Shown: one piece after another, positions 1-11,082 of the stretch | Layout: every line of letters begins with the position of its first letter | Numbering within the stretch: position 1 is the first letter of the stretch | Source of the DNA: Fistulifera solaris | Lineage: Eukaryota; Bacillariophyta; Bacillariophyceae; Naviculales; Stauroneidaceae | Length of the DNA stretch: 64,000 bases | Reading direction: 5' to 3' | NCBI GenBank assembly: GCA_030295235.1 | Contig: AP026123.1 | Span: 372,001 to 436,000 of the forward strand | Program-made: the position numbers and the translations under genes | The notes under the pieces: model-generated | What the model saw: only the letters and a program-made list of their open reading frames with translations | What the model was told of the DNA's origin: nothing | Databases searched by the model: none

Positions 1-550
1 ATGGCAGCCGGGGACGAGGAAGTGGGGGCCGCTTTGGAGGAGGTAGAGATTGGAATGAAAGAAACGGTTCTTGGACTGCAGATGGTCACGGTCGCCGAGA
101 CGATGTAAGTAGAAGTTGGATTTTCCGGACGCTTGGATTTAGTTTGGGAACAATAAATTTTAGTAGATCTAGCTGGCTTGCTTTGTAGAAAAAAGCGTGC
201 GGTGGCAATGTTGAACGAGCGTGATATTATGCTTGTGCTAACAATTGATTGTTTTAATCTTGCAGCAAAACTTCGGCAACGAGAATGGCGCTCGTCCACC
301 GAAGAGGCCCCGCGCCGATTCAACTGAAGGCGGACCAGACGAACATTCGTCCACGACCTCGTCACATTTTCACGACCGTCACGATGACTATAGCGGAGGA
401 CGCAATTCTTACCGAGGCCGAGGACCACCTCGGGGAGGAGGCTACGGTGGACGCGGTCGTGGAGGTCGCGATGAATATGGCGGAGGTCGCGGTGGAAACT
501 TTCGAGGTAGAGGACGTGGTGGTTTTAGGGGAGGTAGAGGACGCTTTTAA
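1..550 (+). CDS. RGG-box glycine/arginine-rich RNA-binding protein, 5' end outside window
   Basis: The reading frame enters the window already open in frame 3. It gives about 34 residues rich in RG, GG and RD, then a GT donor after base 104. The matching acceptor ends at 265, and the second exon (266-550, phase 0) stops at TAA. Exon 2 starts QNFGNENGARPPKRPRAD, has a possible nuclear signal (PPKRPR), then an acidic/His stretch, and ends in a dense array of RGG, RGRG and GGYGGRG repeats. RGG boxes bind RNA and G-rich structures and are usual at the tails of hnRNP, FUS/EWS, nucleolin-like and GAR1-like proteins. No RRM or helicase core is visible, since any such domain would lie upstream. The ATG at base 1 is in another frame and closes quickly, so it is not the start. 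Confidence 0.75.
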
Positions 551-881
551 TAGCCTATGGAAATTGGCTCTAGCAATTCATTCTAGCCTTCTTTGCAAGC
601 AATAACATTCAAGTAGAAAGTCTAGCTAGTCGACCATCATGAAAGCAGGCAACTAGCGTAATAAAACAAAATACATAATCAGATCGTAATATACTTAACT
701 AGCTACATTTTTGCAATCAAGAGCACAAACAAGGAGGCCTTGAATTCGATTATTCAAGTGCAATATTTATTGAATTGCAAAAGGCTCTAGTTCGTCCCCT
801 TGTGTGACTGTGATGAAGGAACCGCTAAAAGCCCGTGAAACACATCTTTCTCAGCAAACAGCGAATCTGGTCGAACGAATG

Positions 882-2437
882 TCAGCGGTACTGTGGTTTT
901 CCCTTTTGTTGCTTTCGCTTGTTTCGTTCTTGTTCAAAGAGAGACTGATACGTATGAGCGAGAAAGTCGTCTAGATTGTAAAGAGGTGTAGAAAGCTCTT
1001 GTTCGCGGCCAACCGACTTTGCCAGAGTTGAAACGGCTGGATAGTAATGGCGTTCTAACGCACCAAGTTCCCACAAGCTCGATTGCAAAGCATTTGCCTC
1101 CTCTGGATCGTCGGTCTCCGCATCGAAGCCGTCCTTCCACTCGTCATCGTTCCGGTGTACCAAACAGGCCATCTCAGGACGCTTGCGGAGCAGATTGGAA
1201 CACAAGGCCAAAACGAACAGTACGCTCGGTACTGGTGCGACCAAGGTAGACCGAAGTAATCGCTTCACGAAAGCAGCCACTATGTGAGTGGGTAGCATTT
1301 CGTTTCGAGTGAGACATTTGTCCAGCAGTCGGAAAAAGCGCGTTCTATATTTGACGTAAAGCAAGCTGGGTGTAATCAGTCGATAGAGCTGCTTGTAGAA
1401 ATTCGGATACTCCAAGCCATGAGCTGTAATGAGGAGAAATAGACCATCTAGCGCCAGGACCGAAACGACGCCATTGTGATTATACGCCTCCATAAAGAAG
1501 TCGGAAAATCTTAGCGGATGTGGAACATGAGGTAAGACATTGCCAGGAAGGAATCGTAACGCTTTCTTTAGCGCTACGAGAGGAAGGTCAAGCTTCAGCA
1601 CAGCTAACCAAGCTTTCGACCAAGCCAGCCGATGGCAGCTTACTTTTGGAAAGTGAACATGGGTTTGATCGCTTTCGCAGCGGAAATTTTGGCGCGTTTT
1701 GCGGCTGGTTGTTCGTCTTCCGAGTCACTATCGGAACTGTCTTCACTCGCATCATTATAATCGATCGCTTCGGCTTCATCATTGCCATCATCCTGTGGTA
1801 CAGCATCCTCTGGAGGAACGAACAACAATCCGCCTTGACTGTCTAGATCCTTTTGCGACGTAGGGAGTTGCATCATTGTCAATATTTCGAGAATGCGTTC
1901 GGCTCTTTCGGCTATATCCTTTCCTTCTGTTTGTTGCCCGTAAAGCTCATGAGCACATCGCGCAATAGCAATCATAGTGTAATACTGTACGTCTCGATAA
2001 GGATTCAAGAATTCCGCCTGTAACATATTTCGAATCGTTTTGTCTTCCATGACGTCTGGCAGAAAGCTCATGGCGCGGATCCAGTCCAATAATAGATCAG
2101 TAGAGACAATATTGTGATCACCATTGGGAATCGGCGTTGTCGCCACGACACCCCAGATTGTTCGAATAGCAGTTCGCTTGCCTTGTGCAATGCGATCACA
2201 CAACTGTTTGATAAATACTTTGTGCTTTTGTTGAAGAAACTCTTTCCATTTCATTTGAACCGTACTGTTACTACTAATTGTCGCGTGCATGTCTGGCGTT
2301 CGCTGCGCAAATACTTTGCGCAATTCGTCCAAGCGAGCCGCATCGACGCGATCATCCGGCGATTCGATCAACAATTCTTTGATTTTCTTGGCAACTTCTG
2401 CCGTTTTGCTATTGTTGCTACCTTCTGCTGATACCAT
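882..2437 (-). CDS. NOC4: Nucleolar complex protein 4 (Noc4/NOC4L), CBF domain
   Basis: NOC4 is a nucleolar factor that, with Nop14, is needed for maturation and export of the 40S ribosomal subunit. The C-terminal half (882 to about 1640) is a clear CBF/Noc domain. It contains GLEYPNFYKQLYRLITPSL, VKYRTRFFRLLDKCL, HIVAAFVKRLLR and ALQSSLWELGALERHYYP, all close to animal NOC4L. The N-terminal part (ATG at 2437) is helical and carries an acidic patch (SSDSDSEDEQ) followed by a basic AKRAK segment. The two parts lie in different frames and meet near 1640-1655, where the conserved AWLAVLKLDLP stretch begins. A GTAAGC lies at the junction, but no acceptor restores the frame and the gap would be only about 31 bp. 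I therefore read this as a one-base indel, not an intron. The tail ends in a basic KRKQQKGK. Confidence 0.85.
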
Positions 2438-2774
2438 GATGTAGTAGTGTTATAAGAAACGGAATGCAATCGAATGAACCAGAATCTGCAACAAGGAAAA
2501 CGAAAATGGCAGAACACAAATCTTTCCAAGAAATCGGTGGGCGGGATGTTTACTTGTATGGGTTATGGAGGGTACATTCGCATTGACGTACTGAGGTCAG
2601 ACGATCTGGTGTTCATTAAACGTAAAACGACATCATACTGTATTTTCGTGTCGTTTCGAAACTCATTCGCCGCACTCACAACAACAACCAACCAATCGTT
2701 TTCGTCCTTTTCTTTCATTTCGAGCAACGATAACACTTCTCGTAAAATAAAGATAAATTCAATAAAATTCAAAG
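2438..2774. other. Intergenic region between divergent NOC4 and WDR74-like genes
   Basis: This 337-base spacer separates two divergently oriented ribosome-biogenesis genes, so it probably holds both promoters. No repeat, RNA gene or recognised motif was seen in it. Confidence 0.4.
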
Positions 2775-4227
2775 ATGAGAATAGTTACGGGCGACGAATG
2801 CGGTCTTCTCAAGGAATGTCTTCCGTCCTTGGCAAAGAAAAAAGTCCGCAAAGACTGTCGATGAGAGCAAAAGTCGAACATTATTGTCGACGAAGGCATT
2901 CGACGCATCAACAATGGAGAGCGATCCTGTCGACGAAGGGGAATAGTCGCCTTGACTTGGACAAATACGGAAGAAGACCGTGAATTTTCTTCTTTACATT
3001 TGGACGGGAGCGTGGAAGTATGGGAGAGAGGACACTTTGATGAAGATTTTGGAAATTACCGCTTCTCTCGAAAGTTTGATAACATATTCGGCGATGTGGT
3101 CGGGGATGGAGGCTTGGATCCTATGAAGAGACCTCTGGGATTTTCACAGTATTCTATTGAAGGAAAGAGTATGATTTGTGCTGCCAATACGGAAGGCAAA
3201 GTGGTGCTTTTGGACCCGACATTAGAGAACAACCAAACAGCGAATGCAGTTCGATCTTCGTTTACTGTCTTTCAAGGAAGCAACAATAAAAGCACAAAGT
3301 TGGGAGTAACGTACCCGCTAGCAAGCTCCATGTCCGTGGATGAGGCGAATCATTATGTCGCCATGGGAGGAAAGGAACGAGAAACCGTGCTCTGGGATCT
3401 TAACACGTCCCAACAGGTATGGAAGGCCAAAAATCTCCCTCCGGATGCACAAACGCTACTTCAACCACAAGTTTGGCCGACTGCTATCTCCTTTCTGAAA
3501 AATAGTGTCTTTTCGAATGCGGACGGCAATATAATGGCCGTTGGGAGCGCGCACAATGAAGTCCGCATATATGACATTCGAGTCAAAGACGCTCAAGCCA
3601 TCCGTCGCCCCTTTGCTGTCACACCCTTTGGATTGATTGAACACCGCGTCCACAGCGCTCTGTCAAAGCAACGCGCATACGTTGGTGGTAGGAGATGCGG
3701 CTGGCTATCTCAACGCCGGTCGACTTGGCGTAAGCTCGGAAAGAAGGCGCGCGTCAAAAGTCCATTACAACCACAGTTGGATCACAGGGCCGATTCGTGG
3801 GTCCGGTAGGTTCCGTTCAAAGCGTTGTGAAACACTATGATAGTCCTGTGATAGCAGCGGTAGGTTTGGATCGAATGTTACGAGTGTATGACAGCGAGAA
3901 CCGCAAAGAACTAGCTTGTATGTACTTGAAACAGCGATTGAAGTGTGTTCTAGTGGGTCGAGCGCATGGCTCGCGGGGACGACGATAGTATAGTGAGTGA
4001 AAATGAAGGGGACATCGACCAAGAAGATGTTGTTGACGACTATGTGGACTCTGATTTAGAAGGTTCCGTGAACGAGAACAACGAAGACGACGGCGGTGAC
4101 GATCATTCAGGAAGCCAAGACAGTCAAGAGCTTTCCGAGTGAAAGCGATATTGAGAGCGAAGAAAATTCGCCTGCTAGCGATGGCGAAGATGATGCACCA
4201 CCATCGGGTAAAAGGAGAAAACAATAG
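2775..4227 (+). CDS. WDR74/Nsa1-like WD-repeat ribosome-biogenesis protein, frame broken several times
   Basis: WDR74 (yeast Nsa1) is a beta-propeller factor of the pre-60S particle. The similarity runs along the whole locus: GDECGLLKECL near the start, GGKERETVLWDLNTSQQVWK, KNLPPD with VWPTAISFL, VRIYDIRV, HTLVVGDAAGYL, VGPVGSVQSV, VIAAVGLDRMLRVYDSEN and LKQRLKCVLV, in the same order as animal WDR74. An acidic tail ends in KRRKQ and TAG. The ATG at 2775 is in the main frame but meets an in-frame TGA at 2862-2864. The frame then changes about six times: near 3635, 3715, 3770, 3795, 3965 and 4138. This is far denser than in any neighbour. It is either a true pseudogene or a badly read patch, because a working copy should be essential. 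Confidence 0.75.
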
Positions 4228-4370
4228 CGAGCTTGTCTTGATTTTGCTTGGTATTATTATTACTAGCCTGCGGCTAGCCTGCGGGGGCTTTTTTCTCGCC
4301 CTTCCCGCCAAGCGGGGCTCGATCCCCGGGGATAGCGTCACACCCGGGATTGAACAACCGGGACCGACGT

Positions 4371-4550
<180 letters not shown>

Positions 4551-4974
4551 CAGCGCGCGATTATAAATAGATAGATTTGTGAATCCAGATCTCTTTCCAG
4601 ACTCCTCCTAACCTTATACGGAGAAACACATATTAATGGTGTTTTTTTTAATCATAATACGGCATAACTGCAATTCACAATTCGCGAATGGACATCACAA
4701 CGTCAAAAGAACGAAAGATGAGATGAGAGATGAATCGTTTTGAATGTCTATGTTGGTGTTCCATAGCAATTGTAGGGAAATTTTTTCGACAAAGGGGAAA
4801 CCGGAGAGATGTTAAACATTACTACGTAGCACTTAGATGCCTTTTATCAGTTAATTTTTTAGTAGGAGGAACAAAGGATGGTAATGAAGTCGACATTGCT
4901 TTGTTGTGATGTCAATGGCGACGTTTTGTTTTTGTGAAAGGCATCGCGACAAACGAAACAATTGTGATTTGTGA

Positions 4975-5280
4975 TTCATGACTACTGTACATTCCAGTCT
5001 TGGCTGGCGTAAACCAACACTCCGTTTCATAGTAGAAATTTATTGTGTCGATCCTTCGGATTTTCGACGTGAAAATAAAAGAAACTCTTAACAAGTAGTT
5101 GAGAGTCATCATTGTTGCAACTTTATTTACCCATAATTATAATTATAAGCGCAGTTGAATGACAATGGACGGATGCGAGAGACGCAAAACGGACCCTTTG
5201 TTGCTCGGTTCATGACTAAAGTACAATCCAGTCGTGGCTGGCGTAAACCAACACTCCGTTTCATAGTGAAATTTCAAGGA
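4975..5280. repeat. Direct repeat pair of about 70 bp
   Basis: Two copies (about 4975-5048 and 5210-5280) share the order CATGACT, a CCAGTC block, TGGCTGGCGTAAACC and AACACTCCGTTTCATAGT. They are about 235 bp apart and differ by a few substitutions. No coding sense is seen. The CATGACT/CCAGTC pieces recall the dispersed CATGACTG palindrome seen elsewhere in the window. Confidence 0.8.
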
Positions 5281-5707
5281 TTCACAAAAAACGGCTAGAA
5301 TGTACTAGAGACTGTGACCCTTTTTAAAAATAAAAAAATTAGACCTACTTCGTGAGGTTCGTAGACTAGACCATTGACTTAGAATCAAAGCATAGAAATA
5401 ATGAGGAAGATGTAAGGCATCGAAAGTCTACGCGTTTTACGCCTAGGTCTCGACGTAGGCAGCAGACTACAGTTTGCGCTATAGTAAGTACCAAGGAATC
5501 AGGAAAGTGGGAATAATCTCAAGCTCAAACATTTTGTTGAAGTTCCGTATTCCGTTTCACGTCGAGGTTGAAGTCGGCGCGCCGATGAGCGCAAAGTGCG
5601 TGTTTTCGGTCCTCCGTTCTGCGCATGATGGATCCTTTTTCCTTTAATGCTCTTCAGAAGTCGTTGCAAGAGATAAAGCACTTATATGATAGACAACCGA
5701 AACAGCC

Positions 5708-6970
5708 ATGCGATTCGTTCTTGTTGCTTCTTTGTTGGCGACTGCCAGCGGTTTCACGGTTCCTTCTTGGACGCAAACCAGTCAACAAAAGACAGGTCTT
5801 TCGTTACTCCCCAAGCAAGCCGAGCAGGCCTCATTTTATCCATTCGAGGACTCCAAGTCCGCTCTCCAACAAGCCAAAGGTTCCACGGAAAAGGATGGAA
5901 AAGTCCGTCAGCTTTTGGGACTTCGTGGTGCTTCGGAAGAGACTGATATCTGGAAGATCCGACTGCAGCTCACCAAACCGGTGACATGGGTCCCTCTTGT
6001 TTGGGGTGTCATGTGCGGCGCAGCCGCTTCGGGGAATTATCACTGGATGTGGAATCCGTTCGATCCGAATGATCGCGATATTGCTTTAGGCGCGGAAGAT
6101 GCCCTGAAAGGCTTTGTTGCTATGATCCTAGCCGGTCCATTCTTGACTGGATACACTCAGACGATTAATGATTGGTATGATCGAGAGATTGATGCCATCA
6201 ATGAACCGTATCGTCCTATTCCCTCTGGTGCTATTTCAGAAGGAGAAGTTATTTTTCAGATTTGGTTTCTTTTGCTTGGAGGTTTGGGTATTGCGTACGG
6301 ATTGGATGTTTGGGCTGGTCATGATGTGCCGACCGTACTGCTCCTCAGTATCTTTGGTTCCTTTATCTCCTACATTTATTCCGCGCCGCCACTCAAATTG
6401 AAGCAAAATGGATGGGCTGGAAATTATGCGTTGGGTGCGTCGTACATTTCTTTGCCCTGGTGGTGTGGTCAAGCCGTATTTGGCGAACTCGATCGTCCCG
6501 TCTACTTCATTCTGTGAGTTAAAAAAATGTTCTTCTTTCGCTGATGATGCTTATCTGAAATGAACTTTACCACTGACTTTTTCTGGCTTCCACTTGACAG
6601 TCCGATCCTTTACTCGATTGCTGGATTAGGTATCGCGATTGTGAATGATTTCAAGTCGATTGAAGGAGACCGTGCTTTGGGTTTGCAATCTCTTCCTGTT
6701 GCCTTTGGCGTAGATACGGCGAAATGGATCTGCGCTTCTACGGTGACTTTGACACAGCTAGGAGTAGCTGCTTACCTTTTCAGCTTGAACGAGCCTCTGT
6801 ATGCAGGAATCCTTTTGGCCTTGATTTTGCCGCAAATGTATTTCCAAGCTACTCTCTTATTGCCGGATCCCATTCAAAACGATGTAAAATACCAAGCGTC
6901 GGCCCAACCTTTCCTTGTGTTCGGAATCCTTGCCACTGCTCTTTGTATCGGACATCACGATTTCGCATAA
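5708..6970 (+). CDS. chlG: Chlorophyll synthase (prenyl transfer to chlorophyllide), plastid
   Basis: Chlorophyll synthase joins phytyl or geranylgeranyl diphosphate to chlorophyllide a, the last step of chlorophyll a synthesis, in plastid membranes. It is a UbiA-family enzyme. The first Asp motif appears as NDWYDREIDAINEPYRPIPSG and the second as NDFKSIEGDRALGLQSLPV. Several hydrophobic helices surround them. The N-terminus is a diatom plastid presequence: signal peptide MRFVLVASLLATASG followed by FTVPSW, then a Ser/Gln-rich transit region ending near LLGLRGASEE. One intron (6514-6600, GTGAGT...ACAG, phase 2) splits exon 1 (5708-6513) from exon 2 (6601-6970). The length (about 391 residues) suits a precursor. 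No frame correction is needed, and I am confident of the call. Confidence 0.95.
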
Positions 6971-7017
6971 AATTACGGCAAGAATGTAAAATCTAGAGAG
7001 GATGAATAAAGCTAGAT

Positions 7018-9092
7018 CTATGCAAAACTACGTAAATACTCATCAATGCCTCCGTCGACCCGCCGTAGCTTGCCTTCGTCGCCAATCAATGCGTAGCATT
7101 TTGCATTTACGGCACGGATAAAGCTGGTGTCGTGACTGACCATTACTACCGTACCATTCCAGTGATTCAGTCCGTGGCACAGCGCTTCGACGCTTTCTAC
7201 ATCAAAGTTTGCGGTCGGCTCGTCCAGAAACAGTAACTGTGGCGATTCAAGAAACGCTCCCGATAGAAACAGCCGACATCGTTCCCCGCCACTAAGATAC
7301 TTTACATTTGTTGTGGCTTGCTGAGGGCCTAATCCAAACGAGGTTAGCGAGCCTCGAATGTCTTGCTCGTTCAGCGTTGGGAATCGTTTTGCGAGGAACG
7401 AAATGCAGTTATGCTCTTCGCTAGTCAAGGGATTTATTACGGAGTCCACGTGTTCCTGATCTAGAAAAGCCACGTCGACATTAAGGGCGTGTTTCACCGA
7501 TCCTTCGCTGGGCTTCTCTAACTTGGCAAGGAGACGAAGCAATGTGGATTTCCCACTGCCTGATTCTCCCAGAATACAATAGCGTTGCCCTTCTTCGGCA
7601 CAAAAATCGACGCAGTCGAATATCATGCCGTCCCTTTTGGTCGCGATAAACGTGTTGGCTGGCGCGTTTGCCTCGTCTCTTTTCGGCGGAACGATCGGCA
7701 TCGATGGATTGTCGTATGCATGTCCTACATCTGTCGCCACGATTAACGGTTCATTCCATCGACTCGTCACATGTTTGAAAATAAATTGCACTGCTTTGTC
7801 AGGGAGGGAGGAGCGATGGACTTTTTCGTCATGTCCAAAAGTTGAGTCGTCGACAAAGCGCGACGAGTCGATGCATCCAAGGCATTGATGGATCCTGTCT
7901 TGATACCCGATCCAGCACTTTGGTTTGTTCTGTGATGTCCGTGCTCATCTTTATCGATTCCAGCCTTTTCAATCTTCCGCCGAACCACTGCTGCCTTGTT
8001 GTTCTTGCTGCGTTTCGGTTTGGCTTGCTTCTTCACATTTTCTAGAGTTTTGAGCATATGATCTCTCTTCTTTTCGAGGGTGATCAATTGTCGAATGGCA
8101 TGTAAATCGTTTTGTCGTCTGTATATTCGATATGATGAGTAGTTTCCCGGGTAGTACAACAAATTCTTTTCGAAGAAATCGATAATGTAGTCGGCAACGT
8201 CGTCCATAAGATCGTGATCGTGCGATACCATTAAAGTCGTAGTTTGATTTCTGGTGCTAACGAGTTCGATGAGATCCCGGAGCATGAGTAGACCCTGAAT
8301 ATCCAGACCGTTGGTTGGTTCATCGAGGAGTAACAAATTCGACTGGCACACAAGGGGAATTGCTAAAATTGCTCGTTTTCTCAAACCCGGTGACAGTGCA
8401 GACAAAGGAAGTGTCCAAAGTGTAGCGTCATGTAGTCCAACAAAAGAAAGAGCTTCCTTCATATTCTTTTCAAACTCGACTTCTGCTTTTTTCATGTTAT
8501 CTTCCAGACGGGCCATTTTGTCAGCAATCTCTTCCACAGCTGCTTGATCCTCTTCCGAACTCATGTCTAGTTTTTCCATCTCAGCTTCAAGCAAGGTAAT
8601 TTCTTTCTCAGTGGATGAAATCGACCTCTGAGAATAATGTTTTAGTATTTCGATAGTCGTTTTCTGTGCGGCGTCCTCGATTTCCAGCGATTGGATTTCT
8701 TGCGGCAGAAACAACGTCGAAATATGCGGAGGAAAGCCCGGAATAAGACCGGCTTGGACCCGTTTGAGTAGCGTCGACTTGCCACTGGCGTTTCGTCCTA
8801 TCAACACATACACTTGCGCCGCCAGCAGCTTGAGAACAGCATCCTCCAACAAGATACGACCTGATCCTTGATTCGAGTTGCTCACATATTCGAGCCGCAC
8901 ACCATCTACCAGAATATCTTTGGACTGAAACGTCCGACGAGATATCCCTCGACCGCCTTGTCCTCTTCCGCTCCAACTAATTTTCCCGTCATGGAGGGCG
9001 CTTTTGCAAAGGGCTTGTTGCCATGCGGTGGCGTAAGTATCGGTATCATTCAACGATTCGAGCTGCGATTGCAGGACGGAAGCTGCGGGCAT
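7018..9092 (-). CDS. ABC-F family ATPase with two ABC cassettes, non-membrane
   Basis: ABC-F proteins have two nucleotide-binding cassettes and no membrane span. They act on ribosomes or in translation control. Cassette 1 has Walker A GRNASGKST, a weak signature LSALSPGLRKR, Walker B LLLLDEPTNGLD and VSHDHD. Cassette 2 has GESGSGKST, a normal LSGGERCR, LLFLDEPTANFD and VSHDTS. Between them is a charged linker (KKQAKPKRSKNNK). The start (ATG at 9092) precedes a Gly/Arg patch, GRGQGGRG. The two cassettes are in different frames and overlap at 7767-7791. The break maps to the C-rich run near 7800, and one base added there gives a smooth linker into AVQFIFKHV. The odd first signature motif is real in this reading and could mean asymmetric ATPase sites. 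The exact ABC-F subfamily is not settled. Confidence 0.88.
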
Positions 9093-9874
9093 TTGGTCGA
9101 GCAGAATGTAAGCGATTCAACTACAAGGTGCTTCACTTATTGATGTAGCAAATGGGTTGGTTTTAAAGGGCGTCAGCAATGCGTTCTTTGTTTGCATCAT
9201 CATCAATAATCAATAAGAAATCATCGTTGCGATGAGCAAGATGAGGATCATTGTCTCCCATTTTTTACTATGGCCCAATGTGTTGGTTCTCTAGAATATA
9301 TTGCGACGACTGCATTTCAATCAAAAAAATCATCACGATTTCTTCCGACCCAGCTGCGGTTGAATCCCCGTTCCTTCGACTCATTTTGATGAGTTGAGTT
9401 TCTCTCATCATGAAGCAATAGCTATCAGCAGCATTGACAAAGCAAGCCTTGATTCATTAAAATAAAGTTTCTTCAATCGTTGTTGTCATCCGTTTTTACT
9501 ATAGACCCAAAGTGGTAGCGACCTTTACCACGACTGCATTCTTCAGTCATGAATCGATCCAAAAGGTTTCCGGTAATAACCTTAACCTTAAAAAAGTCGT
9601 TCGTCTTCAACGCGATCATGTACGACTGACTTTCATTCATGAACCATTAAATACGAGGAGTATCAAGTACTGTATCAATGAACATTTACAGTTTACGATG
9701 TCAGTAATTGCTAGCTTCAACAACTGAATTCCTTTTCCAGTAAGCAAACTAATGGTTAAAAGCTCGGTCGATGTGTTTGCACCACAATTAACTTTGTAGG
9801 GCCCGCTTAAAGTTAACAGAGTTTACTGTCAAAACATGATTTTACCATTTGCGTCTTTTTGTCGATCAAATCGA
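9093..9874. other. Intergenic region with two copies of a dispersed CATGACTG-type repeat
   Basis: No gene was recognised here. Copies of a repeat with ACTATGGCCCAA(A/T)GTG followed by a CGACTGCATT element lie at about 9265-9330 and 9496-9555. The second ends in TTCAGTCATGA. A third copy is at 60053-60110. Confidence 0.5.
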
Positions 9875-10914
9875 CTACGGTAGCTCTCTTCGTGGACCAG
9901 GCAAGTACGAGGGACGATTGGCTGTCACTTTGATGCGTCGTTGCTCAAAATCAAGGTCCGATACCCAAATTCGCACGCGATCTCCAACCTTCATAAACTC
10001 ACTTGGATGCGAACCTTTCGACCAGCCAAACGCAGGATGGTCCATGAAGTGTAGGAAAGCATCCACTTCTGCGCCCACCTCCACATAAGCTCCAAAGTCG
10101 GTGATGCGTTTGAATTCGCCCCACAATTCGTCATCAACTTGTATATCCACAAGAGGAATCCGATTCTTTGCAAAATCGTCACTGGTCTCTTCTCTCAAAA
10201 TGTCTTCCGGCAACATTGACAAATGTAACTTCTTCTTTTCCGGACTTATAGAACGAACGCGGACTGTCACTTCATCGCCCGGTGTCAAAATCTGTTTTGG
10301 GTGTTCCACAAAGACGTCTCTACTTATTTGAGAAACGTGCAAGAGACCGTCGCATTCGGTTCCAATGTCAATATAAGCACCAAACTTTGTAAGAGAAATC
10401 ACTATACCCGTCACTTCCATACCAGGAATCAACGCTGTCAAGGGTGTTCGATCATCGAAAGGTAATGGACGCTGTACTTTTGAAGCCCGTTTCTTTTCTC
10501 GCTGTTGCTCTTTGACGAACATCATCATCCCTGTGTTTTCGCAGAAAAATAAAGTGAGGCTATGTTGACGATCTTAACTTCGAGTACTTGCCTAGAGTTT
10601 GACTTACGTCGTTTTTTGGTTTGATCCGATTCTCGTTTCTTCTTATTGACAATGGCGCGTTCTTGTCCAGCTTTCACCAGACGCTCTTTTACTCTCGGGT
10701 TGAGTGAATCCCAGCGCGAGCTTTTGATTTTCTCTTCCACTGGTTGTGTCGGTTGGTCTTCGTCATCGTCGGTCCAAAGTACGCTTATATCAGCATCGGT
10801 CGCTTGTAATGCCCGCAGTGTGGAAGGCGTCAATCGGTGTCTACAACATGGTGTGAAGGCACGGACTTGTGAGTGCGCCAGAAGTAGGCAAACAATAAAA
10901 AAGATATTCAGCAT
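9875..10914 (-). CDS. Plastid-targeted S1 RNA-binding domain protein (two S1 domains)
   Basis: The N-terminus MLNIFFIVCLLLAHSQVRA is a signal peptide followed by FTPCC, an Ala-Phe junction that marks diatom plastid import. Two S1 (OB-fold) domains follow. The first contains GMEVTGIVISLTKFGAYIDIG and DGLLHVSQISRD. The second is weaker, with ELWGEFKRITDFGAYVEVG and AFLHFMD. S1 domains bind single-stranded RNA, and plastid proteins with two of them act in ribosome function or transcript stability. One intron (10531-10607, GTAAGT...ACAG, phase 1) joins exon 1 (10914-10608) to exon 2 (10530-9875). A Lys/Arg-rich hinge (KKKRESDQTKKRR) sits at the exon junction. Which plastid S1 protein this is cannot be said from sequence alone. 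Confidence 0.85.
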
Positions 10915-11082
10915 AGCTCGTAAATAGAATGTTAGTGAATTGTTTTATTTGTATCTCAGCAACTCGGCTGACTTCTTGTTCTGCGATACAAGTAGATGAG
11001 GAAGAATTTTTGATGGTTGCGATTGTGCGTGACGGCTGGCTGTCCGTCTGTACACTGTACGTTTTCCATCAAACGACAAAAA

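Noticed and set aside
1560-1660. A 31-bp intron in NOC4 from the GTAAGC at the frame break
   Set aside because: It is too short for this genome, and no AG after it restores the reading frame.
4269-4370. A tRNA-like segment with GGCTCGATCCC and GGGATTGAAC
   Set aside because: No full cloverleaf could be drawn, and the two box-B-like stretches are part of a GC-rich hairpin stretch.
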